Assembly (NCBI GenBank): GCA_903875215.1
Contig: CAIQVH010000018.1
Span: 87,940-151,939, forward strand
Origin: an uncultured Anaerolineae bacterium
GTDB lineage: Bacteria; Chloroflexota; Anaerolineae; Anaerolineales; Villigracilaceae
Direction: 5' to 3'
Length of the DNA: 64,000 bases
Positions 26,524 to 36,223 of this stretch are shown piece after piece (position 1 is the stretch's first letter; each line of letters opens with the position of its first letter). The notes below the pieces were generated by a model that searched no databases, was not told where the DNA came from, and was given only the letters and a program-made list of their open reading frames with translations. A program made the position numbers and the translations under genes.

Positions 26524-27885
26524 CTAATGGCCCGGCTTGTCCTGTCCCGGCAGCGGCTTGATGACTCGCGCCGGTACCCCTACCGCCAGCGCTCCGGCCG
26601 GGATATCGCGGGTGACGACCGCGCCCGCGCCGGTGCGGGCCTGCTCGCCCAGGCTGACCGGGGCAACAAGCATGGTATCCGAACCGATGAAGGCGCCAGC
26701 CCCAATTTCGGTGACGTTTTTCTTTTCGCCGTCAAAATTGCAGGTGATTGTGCCGGCACCGATGTTGACCTGCGCGCCAATGTGGGCATTGCCGATGTAT
26801 GAGAAATGACCCATCTTGGTGCCCGGCCCGAGCGTAGAGTCTTTGACTTCGCCAAAATTACCCATGTGGACATGTTCACAGAGATGCGCACCTTTACGCA
26901 GCCGGGCAAACGGCCCAATCTCGACATGGTTTTCGAGCAGCGCGCCCTCCATCACCGACATGAAAACGCGGCAGTGCGCGCCAATTTGCGAATCGCGGAT
27001 GTGGCTGTTCGGGCCGATCTCGCAGCCCGGCCCGATGGAAGTCTGCCCTTGCAGGTAAGTGTTCGGCCAGATGACGGTATCCGCAGCGAGGCTGATGCCC
27101 GCTTCGATGTAGGTCGATGCCGGATCGAGCAGGGTCACACCGTTGAGCATGTGCGCATTGTTGATGCGCTGGCGCATGGCCGCCTCCGCCTCTGCCAGGT
27201 GAATGCGGGTGTTCACGCCGATCGTCTCGACAAAATCCTCCAGCACGATGGGCTGCACCGCCAAATGCTCTCTGGCGGCCAGTTCCACCGTATCCGTCAG
27301 GTAATACTCGCCTTTTTTCGACATCGGAATGCGATGCAGCGCCTGCCACAGCCACTCCGCGCTGAAACAATACGCGCCGACATTTAGTTCCTTGATGGCC
27401 AGCTGTTCGGGGCGGGCCACGTATTCCTCGACAATTTCAGAAACCGTCCCATCCGTTTTGCGAACGACACGTCCAAACCCGCGCGGATTATCGTGAACCA
27501 CGGTCAACAAAGACATCGGCCCCGAATTGGCGCACTGCACTTCGACCAGCTTTTGCAGGGTTTCCCCGCGCAACAGGGGCATGTCGGCATAGGTGACGAT
27601 GACGTAATCCGTTTTCCCTTTTAACAGACTTTCGGCCTGCAAGACGGCATGGCCGGTACCCAGCGGCTGTTCCTGCAACACGTAATCCACACCGCCCAGG
27701 GTTTGCCGCACCGCTTCGGCGCCCACTCCAACAACCAGCACCGGGGGTTCCGTGCTGGCCGAACGCGCCGCATCCAGCCCATAGAGGGCCATGGGCCGCC
27801 CGCAGATCGGGTGCAGCACCTTGGGCAGCTCCGATTTCATGCGCGTGCCCTGTCCGGCGGCCAGGAGAACAGCTGTAATTTTCAT
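26524..27885 (-). CDS. glmU: Bifunctional GlcNAc-1-P uridyltransferase / glucosamine-1-P acetyltransferase
   Basis: GlmU makes UDP-GlcNAc for peptidoglycan and other envelope glycans. The N-terminal pyrophosphorylase domain has LLAAGQGTRMKSELPKVLHPICGRPM, the YADMPLL segment and the GYGRV-like GFGRVV. The C-terminal left-handed beta-helix (about 250-450) has the hexapeptide repeats and the KMGHFSYIGNAHIG region around the acetyltransferase active site. The length of 453 matches the family. It is the first protein gene after tRNA-Gln in the leftward run. Confidence 0.96.
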   Translation of the reverse strand: MKITAVLLAAGQGTRMKSELPKVLHPICGRPMALYGLDAARSASTEPPVLVVGVGAEAVRQTLGGVDYVLQEQPLGTGHAVLQAESLLKGKTDYVIVTYADMPLLRGETLQKLVEVQCANSGPMSLLTVVHDNPRGFGRVVRKTDGTVSEIVEEYVARPEQLAIKELNVGAYCFSAEWLWQALHRIPMSKKGEYYLTDTVELAAREHLAVQPIVLEDFVETIGVNTRIHLAEAEAAMRQRINNAHMLNGVTLLDPASTYIEAGISLAADTVIWPNTYLQGQTSIGPGCEIGPNSHIRDSQIGAHCRVFMSVMEGALLENHVEIGPFARLRKGAHLCEHVHMGNFGEVKDSTLGPGTKMGHFSYIGNAHIGAQVNIGAGTITCNFDGEKKNVTEIGAGAFIGSDTMLVAPVSLGEQARTGAGAVVTRDIPAGALAVGVPARVIKPLPGQDKPGH

Positions 27886-27921
27886 CGGTCATTCACTCCT
27901 GCATGGTTGGTTTTAGAAAGA

Positions 27922-27956
27922 AAAGGCTTTGCGCCAGCCTGGGGCGCAAAGCCTTT
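27922..27956 (-). terminator. Terminator downstream of tRNA-Gln
   Basis: A 14-bp perfect stem (27922-27935 with 27943-27956, 7-nt loop) is followed on the minus strand by TTTTCTTTCT. It ends the tRNA transcript about 45 nt after the tRNA and lies 37 nt before glmU, so glmU probably has its own promoter or depends on read-through. Confidence 0.8.
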
Positions 27957-28002
27957 CGATTGTATGCCACCCGCGGATGGGGTCTCTCTTGCACAAAAAA
28001 GG

Positions 28003-28073
28003 CTGGGGCGCCTGGACTCGAACCAAGATCCACAGATCCAAAGTCTGGTGTGCTGCCGTTGCACCACGCCCCA
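28003..28073 (-). tRNA. tRNA-Gln (anticodon TTG)
   Basis: The minus-strand sequence folds as a full cloverleaf: acceptor TGGGGCG/CGCCCCA, D-stem GTGC/GCAC, anticodon loop CTTTGGA with anticodon TTG, and T-loop TTCGAGT on a CTTGG/CCAGG stem. The outermost anticodon-stem pair is a C-T mismatch. Discriminator is G73. The 3' CCA is not encoded (CCT follows), so it must be added enzymatically. A T-run follows directly. Confidence 0.95.
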
Positions 28074-28125
28074 ATAACTCGTCTTGAGTCTGACGAAGGA
28101 TTGAGCGGGGCAAATTGTATCACAA

Positions 28126-29175
28126 CTATTCTTTTTGCGGCGTATCGGGGGTCAATCCCAAGCGGGAAGCCTGCTCATAAGTCAGCTTGTCTGGTTCGCT
28201 GTAGGAGGTGCCTTTTTCGATGGCTGATTCCCAAAAGGCATCTGCATCTCTGGCAGTCTGTCCCAACTGATTCAGGATCGATAGGAACTCTCCGGGCACG
28301 GTCTCTACCGGCATGGCCGGTTCGGAGCTGGCGGGCGATATCCCGTCAGAGTCCGCCTCGGGTTCGGGAGTCAGCCCGAGATTCTTCAAAGCATCCAGGA
28401 TTTTGGAGTGGGCCTCCTCCAGCGCATCGAGCCTGCCAGCCAGTTTGTGCGCATCCGCCAGGTCTTTTCCGGCCACAAAAAGGGCCTGTGTTGAGCCGAC
28501 TGGCAGAAAAAGAGCCTCCAGGGTCCCGCCGCGAAACAGGTGCAGCTGGCTGCCGCCCGGCTCGAGCAGGCTGGCAGCTTTTTGAGCGGCGTTGGACATG
28601 CCCAACAAGGCGGCAGTCAATGTTGCGGTGCTTTCCGGGTCGGGTAATTCCCCTGCCTGGGCCTGCACATGCCCCTGGTTGTCGAGCAAGAGCACCGCTT
28701 GAGAGTCCAGACGGTGGCGCAGCCCGCTCAGGAGTTCACCCAGCCCCGTCACAGGGGCGGGCAGTTGTGTTTCAGCAGAAGTTTCCGTCCGGGCCAGGAT
28801 GGTGCGCGTCATGCCCAGCGTACGTTCCACGGTGGCGAGAAAATCTCCCATCGGGACAGGTTTTGTAAAAAAGGCATCTGCGCCGGCATTTTGGACTTCC
28901 TGGAGCAGCCGGGGGTCGGAAATGCCCGTGATCATAATAATTTTTACCTGCGGATTCAGGATGCGGAATTTGCGCATCAATTCCAGGCCAGTAATGCCTG
29001 GTAAACGGAAATCGGCAATGAGGAGATCAACCGGCTGGAGGCTGGCAACCAGCAGGGCTTCTTCACCCGAAGGTGCTTCGGTCACATCCAGCCCTTGTTC
29101 AATCGTTTCCAGGGCCGACCTTAACAGGCGGCTGAATTCCCTCTGGTCATCGACAATTAAAACGCGATATCTCAT
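28126..29175 (-). CDS. Response regulator with C-terminal roadblock/LC7-like domain
   Basis: Residues 1-125 are a CheY-like receiver (RVLIVDDQREF, phospho-acceptor D55 in LLIADFRLPG, T83, K105 in FFTKPV). Residues about 145-265 look like a roadblock/LC7 domain (LGELLSGLRHRLDSQAVLLLDNQGHVQAQAG ... TLEALFLPVGSTQALFVAGKD), the fold of MglB-type small-GTPase partners. A helical, acidic tail follows. No HTH output domain is present. ATG 29175 matches the receiver start; the frame runs further back without support. No kinase gene is adjacent. It lies 25 nt downstream of an oligopeptide ABC ATPase gene. Confidence 0.75.
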   Translation of the reverse strand: MRYRVLIVDDQREFSRLLRSALETIEQGLDVTEAPSGEEALLVASLQPVDLLIADFRLPGITGLELMRKFRILNPQVKIIMITGISDPRLLQEVQNAGADAFFTKPVPMGDFLATVERTLGMTRTILARTETSAETQLPAPVTGLGELLSGLRHRLDSQAVLLLDNQGHVQAQAGELPDPESTATLTAALLGMSNAAQKAASLLEPGGSQLHLFRGGTLEALFLPVGSTQALFVAGKDLADAHKLAGRLDALEEAHSKILDALKNLGLTPEPEADSDGISPASSEPAMPVETVPGEFLSILNQLGQTARDADAFWESAIEKGTSYSEPDKLTYEQASRLGLTPDTPQKE

Positions 29176-29200
29176 TCGCTCGCTCCGCCGGGTGGGTTTG

Positions 29201-30181
29201 TCAGGCCTTCCAGCAGGCCACCCGATGTTCCGGCGCAATTTCCCGGAATTCGGGTTCCTGTTCTGAACAAATCTTCTCGGCAATTGGACAACGCGGGTGG
29301 AACCGGCAGCCGGTGGGTGGGTTAAGCGGGCTGGGCACGTCGCCCTTCAGGATCATGCGCTCACGCTTCAGAGTCGGATCCGGGATCGGGATGGCAGACA
29401 TCAGGGCGGTGGTGTACGGGTGCCGAGGGTTGCGGAATAATTCATCGCGGTCGGCCAGTTCCACCATTTTTCCCAGGTACATGACCGCCACGCGGTTGGA
29501 GATGTGCTCCACCACGCTCAGGTTGTGGGCGATGAACAGGTAGGTCAGGCCAAATTCGGCCTGCAGGTCTTTTAAAATATTGAGCACCTGCGATTGGATG
29601 GAGACATCCAGCGCCGAAACCGGCTCATCGCAAATAATGAATTTCGGGCGCAAAGCCAGGGCGCGGGCAATGCCAATGCGCTGACGCTGACCGCCGGAGA
29701 ATTCGTGCGGGTAACGGCGCGCGTGGTAGTCTTCCAGGCCGACTTTTTTGAGCGTATCGAGCATGACCTCGTAACGCTCCTTCGGTGTGCCGATCCGGTG
29801 GATGTTCAGGCCTTCCATGACCGATTCGCCGATGGGCATGCGCGGATCAAGCGAGGCGTAGGGGTCTTGAAAAATGATTTGCATGTTGCGGCGCATCGCT
29901 TTCAGTTCCTGCCCGGCCAGCTTGAAGACATCCTGGCCATCAAAAAGCACCGCACCCGAGGTGGGCTCAATCAGCCGCAGGATGGTGCGGCCAATCGTCG
30001 TCTTGCCGCAGCCCGATTCGCCCACCAGCCCGAGCGTTTCACCTTCGCGCACAACAAAGCTGACGTTATCCACTGCGCGTACATAGTCCTTGACACGCTG
30101 CAACAAACCTTCCCGCACGGGAAAGTACTTGACAATGTTCCTGGCCTGTAAAAGCTCTCTGGTTGCAATAGTTGTGGTCAT
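29201..30181 (-). CDS. Oligopeptide-type ABC ATPase, OppF/DppF class (third set)
   Basis: This 326-residue ATPase has Walker [10 protein letters not shown], signature EFSGGQRQR, Walker B FIICDEP and the switch AHNLSVV. The C-terminal oligopeptide-transporter extension has [15 protein letters not shown] (Cys residues for the Fe-S or zinc site seen in this class). Start ATG 30181 has GTGGAG upstream. It pairs with the OppD-type gene 18 nt upstream. The pair has no permease of its own nearby, so it may energise the orphan receptor at 39307 or another transporter (inference). Confidence 0.9.
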   Translation of the reverse strand: MTTTIATRELLQARNIVKYFPVREGLLQRVKDYVRAVDNVSFVVREGETLGLVGESGCGKTTIGRTILRLIEPTSGAVLFDGQDVFKLAGQELKAMRRNMQIIFQDPYASLDPRMPIGESVMEGLNIHRIGTPKERYEVMLDTLKKVGLEDYHARRYPHEFSGGQRQRIGIARALALRPKFIICDEPVSALDVSIQSQVLNILKDLQAEFGLTYLFIAHNLSVVEHISNRVAVMYLGKMVELADRDELFRNPRHPYTTALMSAIPIPDPTLKRERMILKGDVPSPLNPPTGCRFHPRCPIAEKICSEQEPEFREIAPEHRVACWKA

Positions 30182-30199
30182 CCAAAACTCCACGGTGAA

Positions 30200-31225
<1,026 letters not shown>

Positions 31226-31288
31226 TGGCTTCTCTCCATCAATCAAGGTGTACCGATTATAGCAAAGATTCAGCGTGGAAAGATGAAC

Positions 31289-31330
31289 CAGACCTGTTCC
31301 CACCGCACAGGATCGGTGGGAACAGGTCTG
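31289..31330. terminator. 17-bp perfect hairpin between transporter sets
   Basis: CAGACCTGTTCCCACCG (31289-31305) pairs perfectly with 31314-31330 over an 8-nt loop. It sits between the second ABC set plus small protein and the third ATPase pair; no T-tract follows on the minus strand, so it is a weak terminator or stability element. Confidence 0.6.
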
Positions 31331-31357
31331 TGGATAAGACTTCTACCGGCGCAGGCA

Positions 31358-31570
31358 TTATTCGCGTGGTTTACGATGCTCCCGAAAATACAGGGCCAGA
31401 CCGGTCATTCCCAGCAACAGTCCGCCCATCGAGGCGCCGACGGCCAGAAAATTCAGGCACAGGGTGGAAGGCAGCAACTTGAGGATGGTCAGGAGCGGCA
31501 AGGCCACACCAAGAAGCATGGCAGCCACCGCGATGATCATCATCCATTGTGGGCTAATCTGCGCGGGCAT
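31358..31570 (-). CDS. Small two-helix membrane protein
   Basis: The 70-residue product has two hydrophobic helices (MMIIAVAAMLLGVALPLLTI; NFLAVGASMGGLLLGMTGLALYF) and a charged C terminus (REHRKPRE). Its start overlaps the end of the upstream OppF-type gene by 17 nt, suggesting coupled translation. I do not recognise a family; it could be an accessory subunit or an unrelated small protein. Confidence 0.5.
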   Translation of the reverse strand: MPAQISPQWMMIIAVAAMLLGVALPLLTILKLLPSTLCLNFLAVGASMGGLLLGMTGLALYFREHRKPRE

Positions 31571-32573
31571 TGTTGTATAACCAGCAGGCTACCTGGTGGC
31601 GCGGTTCAATTTCGATATCCACCGGGATCTGCGCATCACACACGCCCGCAATCACGCGCGAGCAGCGAGGATGGAAGCGGCAGCCAGCCGGCGGATTGAC
31701 CAAGCTGGGAGGTTCTCCGGGCGGAAGTTCCTTGAAAGTCTTGGCGTTGTTGGCATCCGGCTCGGAAGTGCCCGTCAGCAGGGCCATGGTATACGGGTGA
31801 CCGGGATTATTCAACAGGCTGCGTACCTTCGATTTTTCTACCAGGTTCCCGGCATACATTACGAAGATGCGTTCCGAGAAATAGCTGACTGTCGAAAGGT
31901 CATGCGTGATGTAGATGACCGCCAGGTTATGCTTTTCCTGCAGCCCGCGCAGCAGCTTGAGAATTTCGACGCGCACCGAAGCATCCAACATGGAAACCGG
32001 TTCATCTGCAACGAGCACCTTGGGGCCCATAATCATCGCCCGGGCAATCACCACACGCTGCTGCTGTCCGCCGCTCAGCATGTGGGGATACTTGGGCAAA
32101 AAGTCCCGGGCCGGGATCAACCTGACTTCTTCCATGACCTTTTGCACGCGGGCTTCGCGCTCTTCCGCGCTGCGCACCCCGCCGACAATCAGGGGTTCTT
32201 CGAGAATGCGCTGGATCGTCATGAAAGGCGGCAGGGCGCCAAACGGATCCTGCTGGACATAGCCCACCTGGGTGTTGTGATACCAGCGCATTTTGGCCAC
32301 ATCATATTCGGCCAAGTCCTCGCCGTTGAACAGGATGCTGCCCTTGGTGGGCTTATGCAAACCCAGGATGGCGCGCATCAGGCTGGACTTGCCGCACCCG
32401 CTCTCGCCCACCACGGCCACGGCTTCACCGGCGTGCAGGTCAAAGCTGACACCGTCCACGGCGCGCACATAGCCGGCATGACTGAAGCCCCAGCGGCGCA
32501 GTTCAAACCAGACGTGCAGGTCACGAACGGAGACCAGGATATCTTTTTCTTCTTGTTTTAATTCTGCAGACAT
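31554..32573 (-). CDS. Oligopeptide-type ABC ATPase, OppF class (second set)
   Basis: The 339-residue ATPase has Walker [25 protein letters not shown], signature MLSGGQQQRVVIARA, Walker B VLVADEP and the C-terminal [16 protein letters not shown] extension. It starts 12 nt after the OppD-type gene and completes the set that includes the permeases at 33546-36031 and the permuted receptor at 36224. CGGAG lies about 7 nt before the ATG. Confidence 0.92.
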   Translation of the reverse strand: MSAELKQEEKDILVSVRDLHVWFELRRWGFSHAGYVRAVDGVSFDLHAGEAVAVVGESGCGKSSLMRAILGLHKPTKGSILFNGEDLAEYDVAKMRWYHNTQVGYVQQDPFGALPPFMTIQRILEEPLIVGGVRSAEEREARVQKVMEEVRLIPARDFLPKYPHMLSGGQQQRVVIARAMIMGPKVLVADEPVSMLDASVRVEILKLLRGLQEKHNLAVIYITHDLSTVSYFSERIFVMYAGNLVEKSKVRSLLNNPGHPYTMALLTGTSEPDANNAKTFKELPPGEPPSLVNPPAGCRFHPRCSRVIAGVCDAQIPVDIEIEPRHQVACWLYNNARAD

Positions 32574-32585
32574 GAGGCACTCCGA

Positions 32586-33542
32586 TTATTGGTGTAACCA
32601 GCACTTGACCTTGCGGCCTTCTTTGAGAAAAACAGGCGGTTCCTGGTCGCATTTTTCAAAGCGCAGGGCACAACGTTCGGCAAACCGGCAGCCCGTAGGC
32701 AGGTCTATCAGGCTGGGGGGCTGGCCGCTGATGAATTCCAGGTCTTTTTCCTGGCGCAGGCGCGGGACGCTGGCCATCAATTTGCGCGAATATGGGTGCA
32801 GGGGTTCGTTGAAAAAGCGCTCGGCGTCCCCCATTTCCACGATCTGGCCAGCATACATGACCGCCACATCGTCGGCGAGTTCGCTCGAGGTGGCGATATC
32901 GTGCGTGATCAGGATAAAGCTGGTGCCCAGTTCTTTTTTGATGCGCTTCAGAACGTTGAAAATATTGGCCTGGGTGAGCACATCCAGGGCTGAGGTGGGC
33001 TCATCGAGAATGATCAAATTGGGGGAGGTGACCAGCGCCATGGCAATAGCCACACGCTGGCGCATGCCACCGCTTAATTCGAAGGGATAACGCGCGAGGA
33101 AATCATCCGGCACACCGACATGGCGGAACATTTTCCGGGCCTGCTCAAGCGCTTCCGCCTTTTGCACACCGAGGTGAATCATGGCTGGTTCGGCCACCTG
33201 GTCACCCACCGTGAGCACGGGGTTGAGCGCGTTCATGGCGGCCTGCGGCACCAGCGACATGGCGATCCAGCGCACGTTCTGACGAAAGTCTTCGTCAGAG
33301 AGCTTCATAATGTCCTTGCCATCCAGGTAGACGCGGCCGCGATAGGAGTCGATGTTGCGCGGCAACAAACGCAGGATGGCTTTGGCCAGCGAGCTTTTTC
33401 CGCAGCCCGATTCGCCCAGAACGACTACGGCGCGGTTGTAATCCAATTCAAACTCGACGCTGTCGACGGCCTGCACCACGCCGCTGCCGGCGCGGAAGTA
33501 TAGGACCAATTCCTCGACTTTGAGTAGTTTATTGTCAGCCAT
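32586..33542 (-). CDS. Oligopeptide-type ABC ATPase, OppD class (second set)
   Basis: The 318-residue ATPase has Walker [22 protein letters not shown], signature [12 protein letters not shown], Walker B LIILDEP and the C-terminal extension GCRFAERCALRFEKC. It begins 3 nt after the OppC-type permease gene, so the four genes 36031-31554 form one translational unit. Confidence 0.92.
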   Translation of the reverse strand: MADNKLLKVEELVLYFRAGSGVVQAVDSVEFELDYNRAVVVLGESGCGKSSLAKAILRLLPRNIDSYRGRVYLDGKDIMKLSDEDFRQNVRWIAMSLVPQAAMNALNPVLTVGDQVAEPAMIHLGVQKAEALEQARKMFRHVGVPDDFLARYPFELSGGMRQRVAIAMALVTSPNLIILDEPTSALDVLTQANIFNVLKRIKKELGTSFILITHDIATSSELADDVAVMYAGQIVEMGDAERFFNEPLHPYSRKLMASVPRLRQEKDLEFISGQPPSLIDLPTGCRFAERCALRFEKCDQEPPVFLKEGRKVKCWLHQ

Positions 33543-33545
33543 GGG

Positions 33546-34892
33546 TTACATTCCTCTCAGGCGCGGATTGAAGATGCGATCGAGCGCAAAACCCAGCATG
33601 GAAAATGCCAGGCCAGTGATCATCAGCAAGATCGCCGGTTCCATCACCCAGTAATACATGCCCTGGTATAAGGCGCCGTTGAATTCTGCGTCCTGGATGA
33701 TCTTGCCCCAGGTGGGCAGAACCGGGTCGCCGAGCCCCAACACGGAGAGGGAGGCTTCCAGGAACACGTAGCTGGGGATACCGGTCACCAGGCCGGGCAC
33801 CAGCAGCGGGATGATGCGCGGAACGAGGTAATTCAGAATGATGCGGGAATTGCTGGCCCCGTAGGCGCGCGCGGCTTCGATGTAGGGCATTTCACGCACC
33901 TGCAAAAATATCGCGCGGTAATTCTTGATTGAAAGCCCAAAAATACTGAGCAAAATGGTGACAGCCAGGATGGTAAAAATACTGCGCGAATAGAAGGTGC
34001 CGACCATAATCAGGATCGGAAGGAAGGGCAGCACGCTGTTGATTTCGGTCACGCGCTGGATCAGTTCATCGATCCAGCCGCCGAACCAGGCCCCAAAGGC
34101 GGCGATGATCATCGAGGCAATCGAAGTGCCGAGCGCAGCGATCAACCCGAATGAAAGCGCAACCGGCATGCCCCACAGCAGGGCAACCATCAGATTGCGG
34201 CGCATATGGTCGGTGCCGGCAATCCCATAAACCTTGCCATATTCGATAAATTCAACGTTGATCTCTGACTCTTTTTCGAAGGTAATGGCCTGCACCTGGA
34301 GCTTATATTGGCCTTTTTCAACCTGCAACGGGTCAGAGCCTTTGACCGCCAACAGGGCTTCCTGCGGTTGAACCTCCCCAAAGCGGTTTTTCAGCTTGGG
34401 ATCCTGCGAGAAACGGAAGTTTTGGGTGGCGCCCTGCATGGAAAAATTGCCCAGCGATATCTTACTGCCGTCCGGCTTGAACCAGGTCAGCGAGACAAAG
34501 GGGGCTTTTTCGTCATATTTGGCCTTGAGGTAGAGCGACATTTCCTGGGGAAATTCATCATATGGAAAATCGAAGGTAAATTCCATGTTGATACGCTTGC
34601 CATCGCCGGAAGGTTCTTCGCCTGTTTTTAAGCTGGGATCGGTGGCGGTGTTGAGGATGATTGTGTCTGGCAACTTGGTTGCGCTGAATGAGTTAACCCA
34701 GGCCGGGGGGACGGTTTTGGGAAGCTGATACCAGACATCCTCGCCGCCGCGCCAGAGCCGAACCGCCTCGGCATAGGGGATGGTGACCAGGGTGTAGACG
34801 GAGATTCCAAGCAGGATGAGGATGATCACCATGCTGGCAATCGCCGAAGGATATTGTTTTAGATCATTGAAAAAGCGCAGTAAAGACTTCAT
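33546..34892 (-). CDS. OppC-type permease with large extracytoplasmic insertion (second set)
   Basis: The 448-residue protein is about 120-150 residues longer than ordinary OppC/DppC. TM1 (about 16-36) is followed by roughly 170-180 extra residues, predicted beta-rich and extracytoplasmic, before the family's AGTDHMRRNLMVALLWG motif. The standard permease core follows, with the EAA loop YIEAARAYGASNSRIILNYLVPRIIPLL. The insertion may touch the unusual receptor of this set. Its start overlaps the OppB-type stop (4 nt). Confidence 0.88.
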   Translation of the reverse strand: MKSLLRFFNDLKQYPSAIASMVIILILLGISVYTLVTIPYAEAVRLWRGGEDVWYQLPKTVPPAWVNSFSATKLPDTIILNTATDPSLKTGEEPSGDGKRINMEFTFDFPYDEFPQEMSLYLKAKYDEKAPFVSLTWFKPDGSKISLGNFSMQGATQNFRFSQDPKLKNRFGEVQPQEALLAVKGSDPLQVEKGQYKLQVQAITFEKESEINVEFIEYGKVYGIAGTDHMRRNLMVALLWGMPVALSFGLIAALGTSIASMIIAAFGAWFGGWIDELIQRVTEINSVLPFLPILIMVGTFYSRSIFTILAVTILLSIFGLSIKNYRAIFLQVREMPYIEAARAYGASNSRIILNYLVPRIIPLLVPGLVTGIPSYVFLEASLSVLGLGDPVLPTWGKIIQDAEFNGALYQGMYYWVMEPAILLMITGLAFSMLGFALDRIFNPRLRGM

Positions 34893-36031
34893 GCGGATTT
34901 CCCTTCCCCGCCGATTTTGACGCGCGGATCGACCAGCGCGTAAATGAAATCAAGCAGAAAGACGGTAATGGCCAACAGGTAGGCAAATAAAACCACCGAG
35001 GCGACAATTACGGGGGTGTCATACAGGCCAACGGCCTGGAAGATGACACGTCCAAGACCGGGCCAGTTGAAGACGGTCTCAAAAATGGGGGCGCCGGTCC
35101 ACAGGCCGATCAGGGTAAAGGCAAAACCGGTGATAATGGTCGGCAGGGTGGGGCGCAAGACATAGCGGCGTTCCACATCCTGCGATTTCAGGCCTTTCGC
35201 CTTGGCCATTTCAACATAATCTTCGCTGGAATAGATCAGGAAGAAGGTGCGGTTGCCGTAGGCGCTGATAAAGATGGAGCTGACCGTGATGGCCAAGACG
35301 GGCAGGATCATGTGGTAGAGCAGGCTGATGAAATAATCCAGGCGGTTGTCGGGTGGGGGAACGGCCACCATGCCGCCAAAGGGCAGGATGCGTAAATAGG
35401 CGGAGAAGAAGGCGATCAGGAATATGCCGAAGAACCAGCCTGGCGCAGCGGAGAGCGGTGAGAGTGTGACGATGAATTTATCCCAAAAGCTGCCATAACG
35501 GCGGGATAGCGCCAGCCCGATAAAAAGGCTGACAAAAAATAGCAGTAAATCTGCCGTTCCAAACAGGAGTACGGTGGCGGGCAGACGTTCCAGCAGAATG
35601 AGCCGTACCTGGCGCGAGCCGCTGTCGCTGGAGATGTTCTGTGAGCGTCCCAGGCTGAGGGTGACAGCATCAGAGAGGTAGCCCATGCTGCGTACCACGA
35701 AAGGTTTGTCGAGGCCGTAGCGTTTTTCTTCGAGCTTGATAATCTCTTCCAGGCGTTTGGTGCGCGCCTCGGGAGGCAGGTTCTTGAGGGCCTGGTCGGT
35801 CAGCACGCGTTGTTGGGCAGCTTCTTGAATCTCTCCGCGGCGGATTTGATCGACATAACCGCCCATATTGGCGATGAGAATAGTGAGATAGACCCCAATG
35901 ACGACTGTAATGAACAGGGTGACCAGCCGGACGGCCATGTATTTCATGACACGGCCAACCCCGCGAGAGGCTGATTCGGCTTTTTGGGGTTTATTTTGCG
36001 CTTGAGGTGTAGCCTGGGGCGATTCGCTCAT
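34889..36031 (-). CDS. OppB-type permease (second set)
   Basis: The 380-residue protein has an N-terminal helix (VRLVTLFITVVIGVYLTILIAN), an extended extracytoplasmic segment (EIQEAAQQRVLTDQALKNLP and onward), the RLPATVLLFG motif, and the EAA loop YVEMAKAKGLKSQDVERRYVLRPTLPTII typical of OppB/DppB. GGAGG precedes the ATG. It is first of the four-gene set and is separated from the receptor gene by a hairpin. Confidence 0.9.
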   Translation of the reverse strand: MSESPQATPQAQNKPQKAESASRGVGRVMKYMAVRLVTLFITVVIGVYLTILIANMGGYVDQIRRGEIQEAAQQRVLTDQALKNLPPEARTKRLEEIIKLEEKRYGLDKPFVVRSMGYLSDAVTLSLGRSQNISSDSGSRQVRLILLERLPATVLLFGTADLLLFFVSLFIGLALSRRYGSFWDKFIVTLSPLSAAPGWFFGIFLIAFFSAYLRILPFGGMVAVPPPDNRLDYFISLLYHMILPVLAITVSSIFISAYGNRTFFLIYSSEDYVEMAKAKGLKSQDVERRYVLRPTLPTIITGFAFTLIGLWTGAPIFETVFNWPGLGRVIFQAVGLYDTPVIVASVVLFAYLLAITVFLLDFIYALVDPRVKIGGEGKSA

Positions 36032-36170
36032 CGCGACCTCCGGTAAACAGTTTTTTTGACTTGCATCCAGATAATTGGGACAGAGTCATTTGCAATTGGC
36101 CTGAAAATAACAAGCACAGGGCCAACTTGATGCGACCGCTGTGCTCATCTTAATCAATAAAACAGGGATG

Positions 36171-36204
36171 TGCCAGGGGCAAGGCTTGCGCCCCGCCCCT
36201 GGCA
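36171..36204. terminator. 10-bp hairpin between receptor and permease genes (second set)
   Basis: TGCCAGGGGC (36171-36180) pairs with GCCCCTGGCA (36195-36204). It lies just after the receptor stop codon on the minus strand and could partly terminate transcription or protect the receptor mRNA, giving more receptor than permease. Confidence 0.55.
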
Positions 36205-36223
36205 ACCGATTCACAGCAGAGAG

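Noticed and set aside
26524..27921. A riboswitch or ribozyme of the glmS type near glmU
   Set aside because: The only structured element upstream is the tRNA terminator; no glmS core motif is visible.
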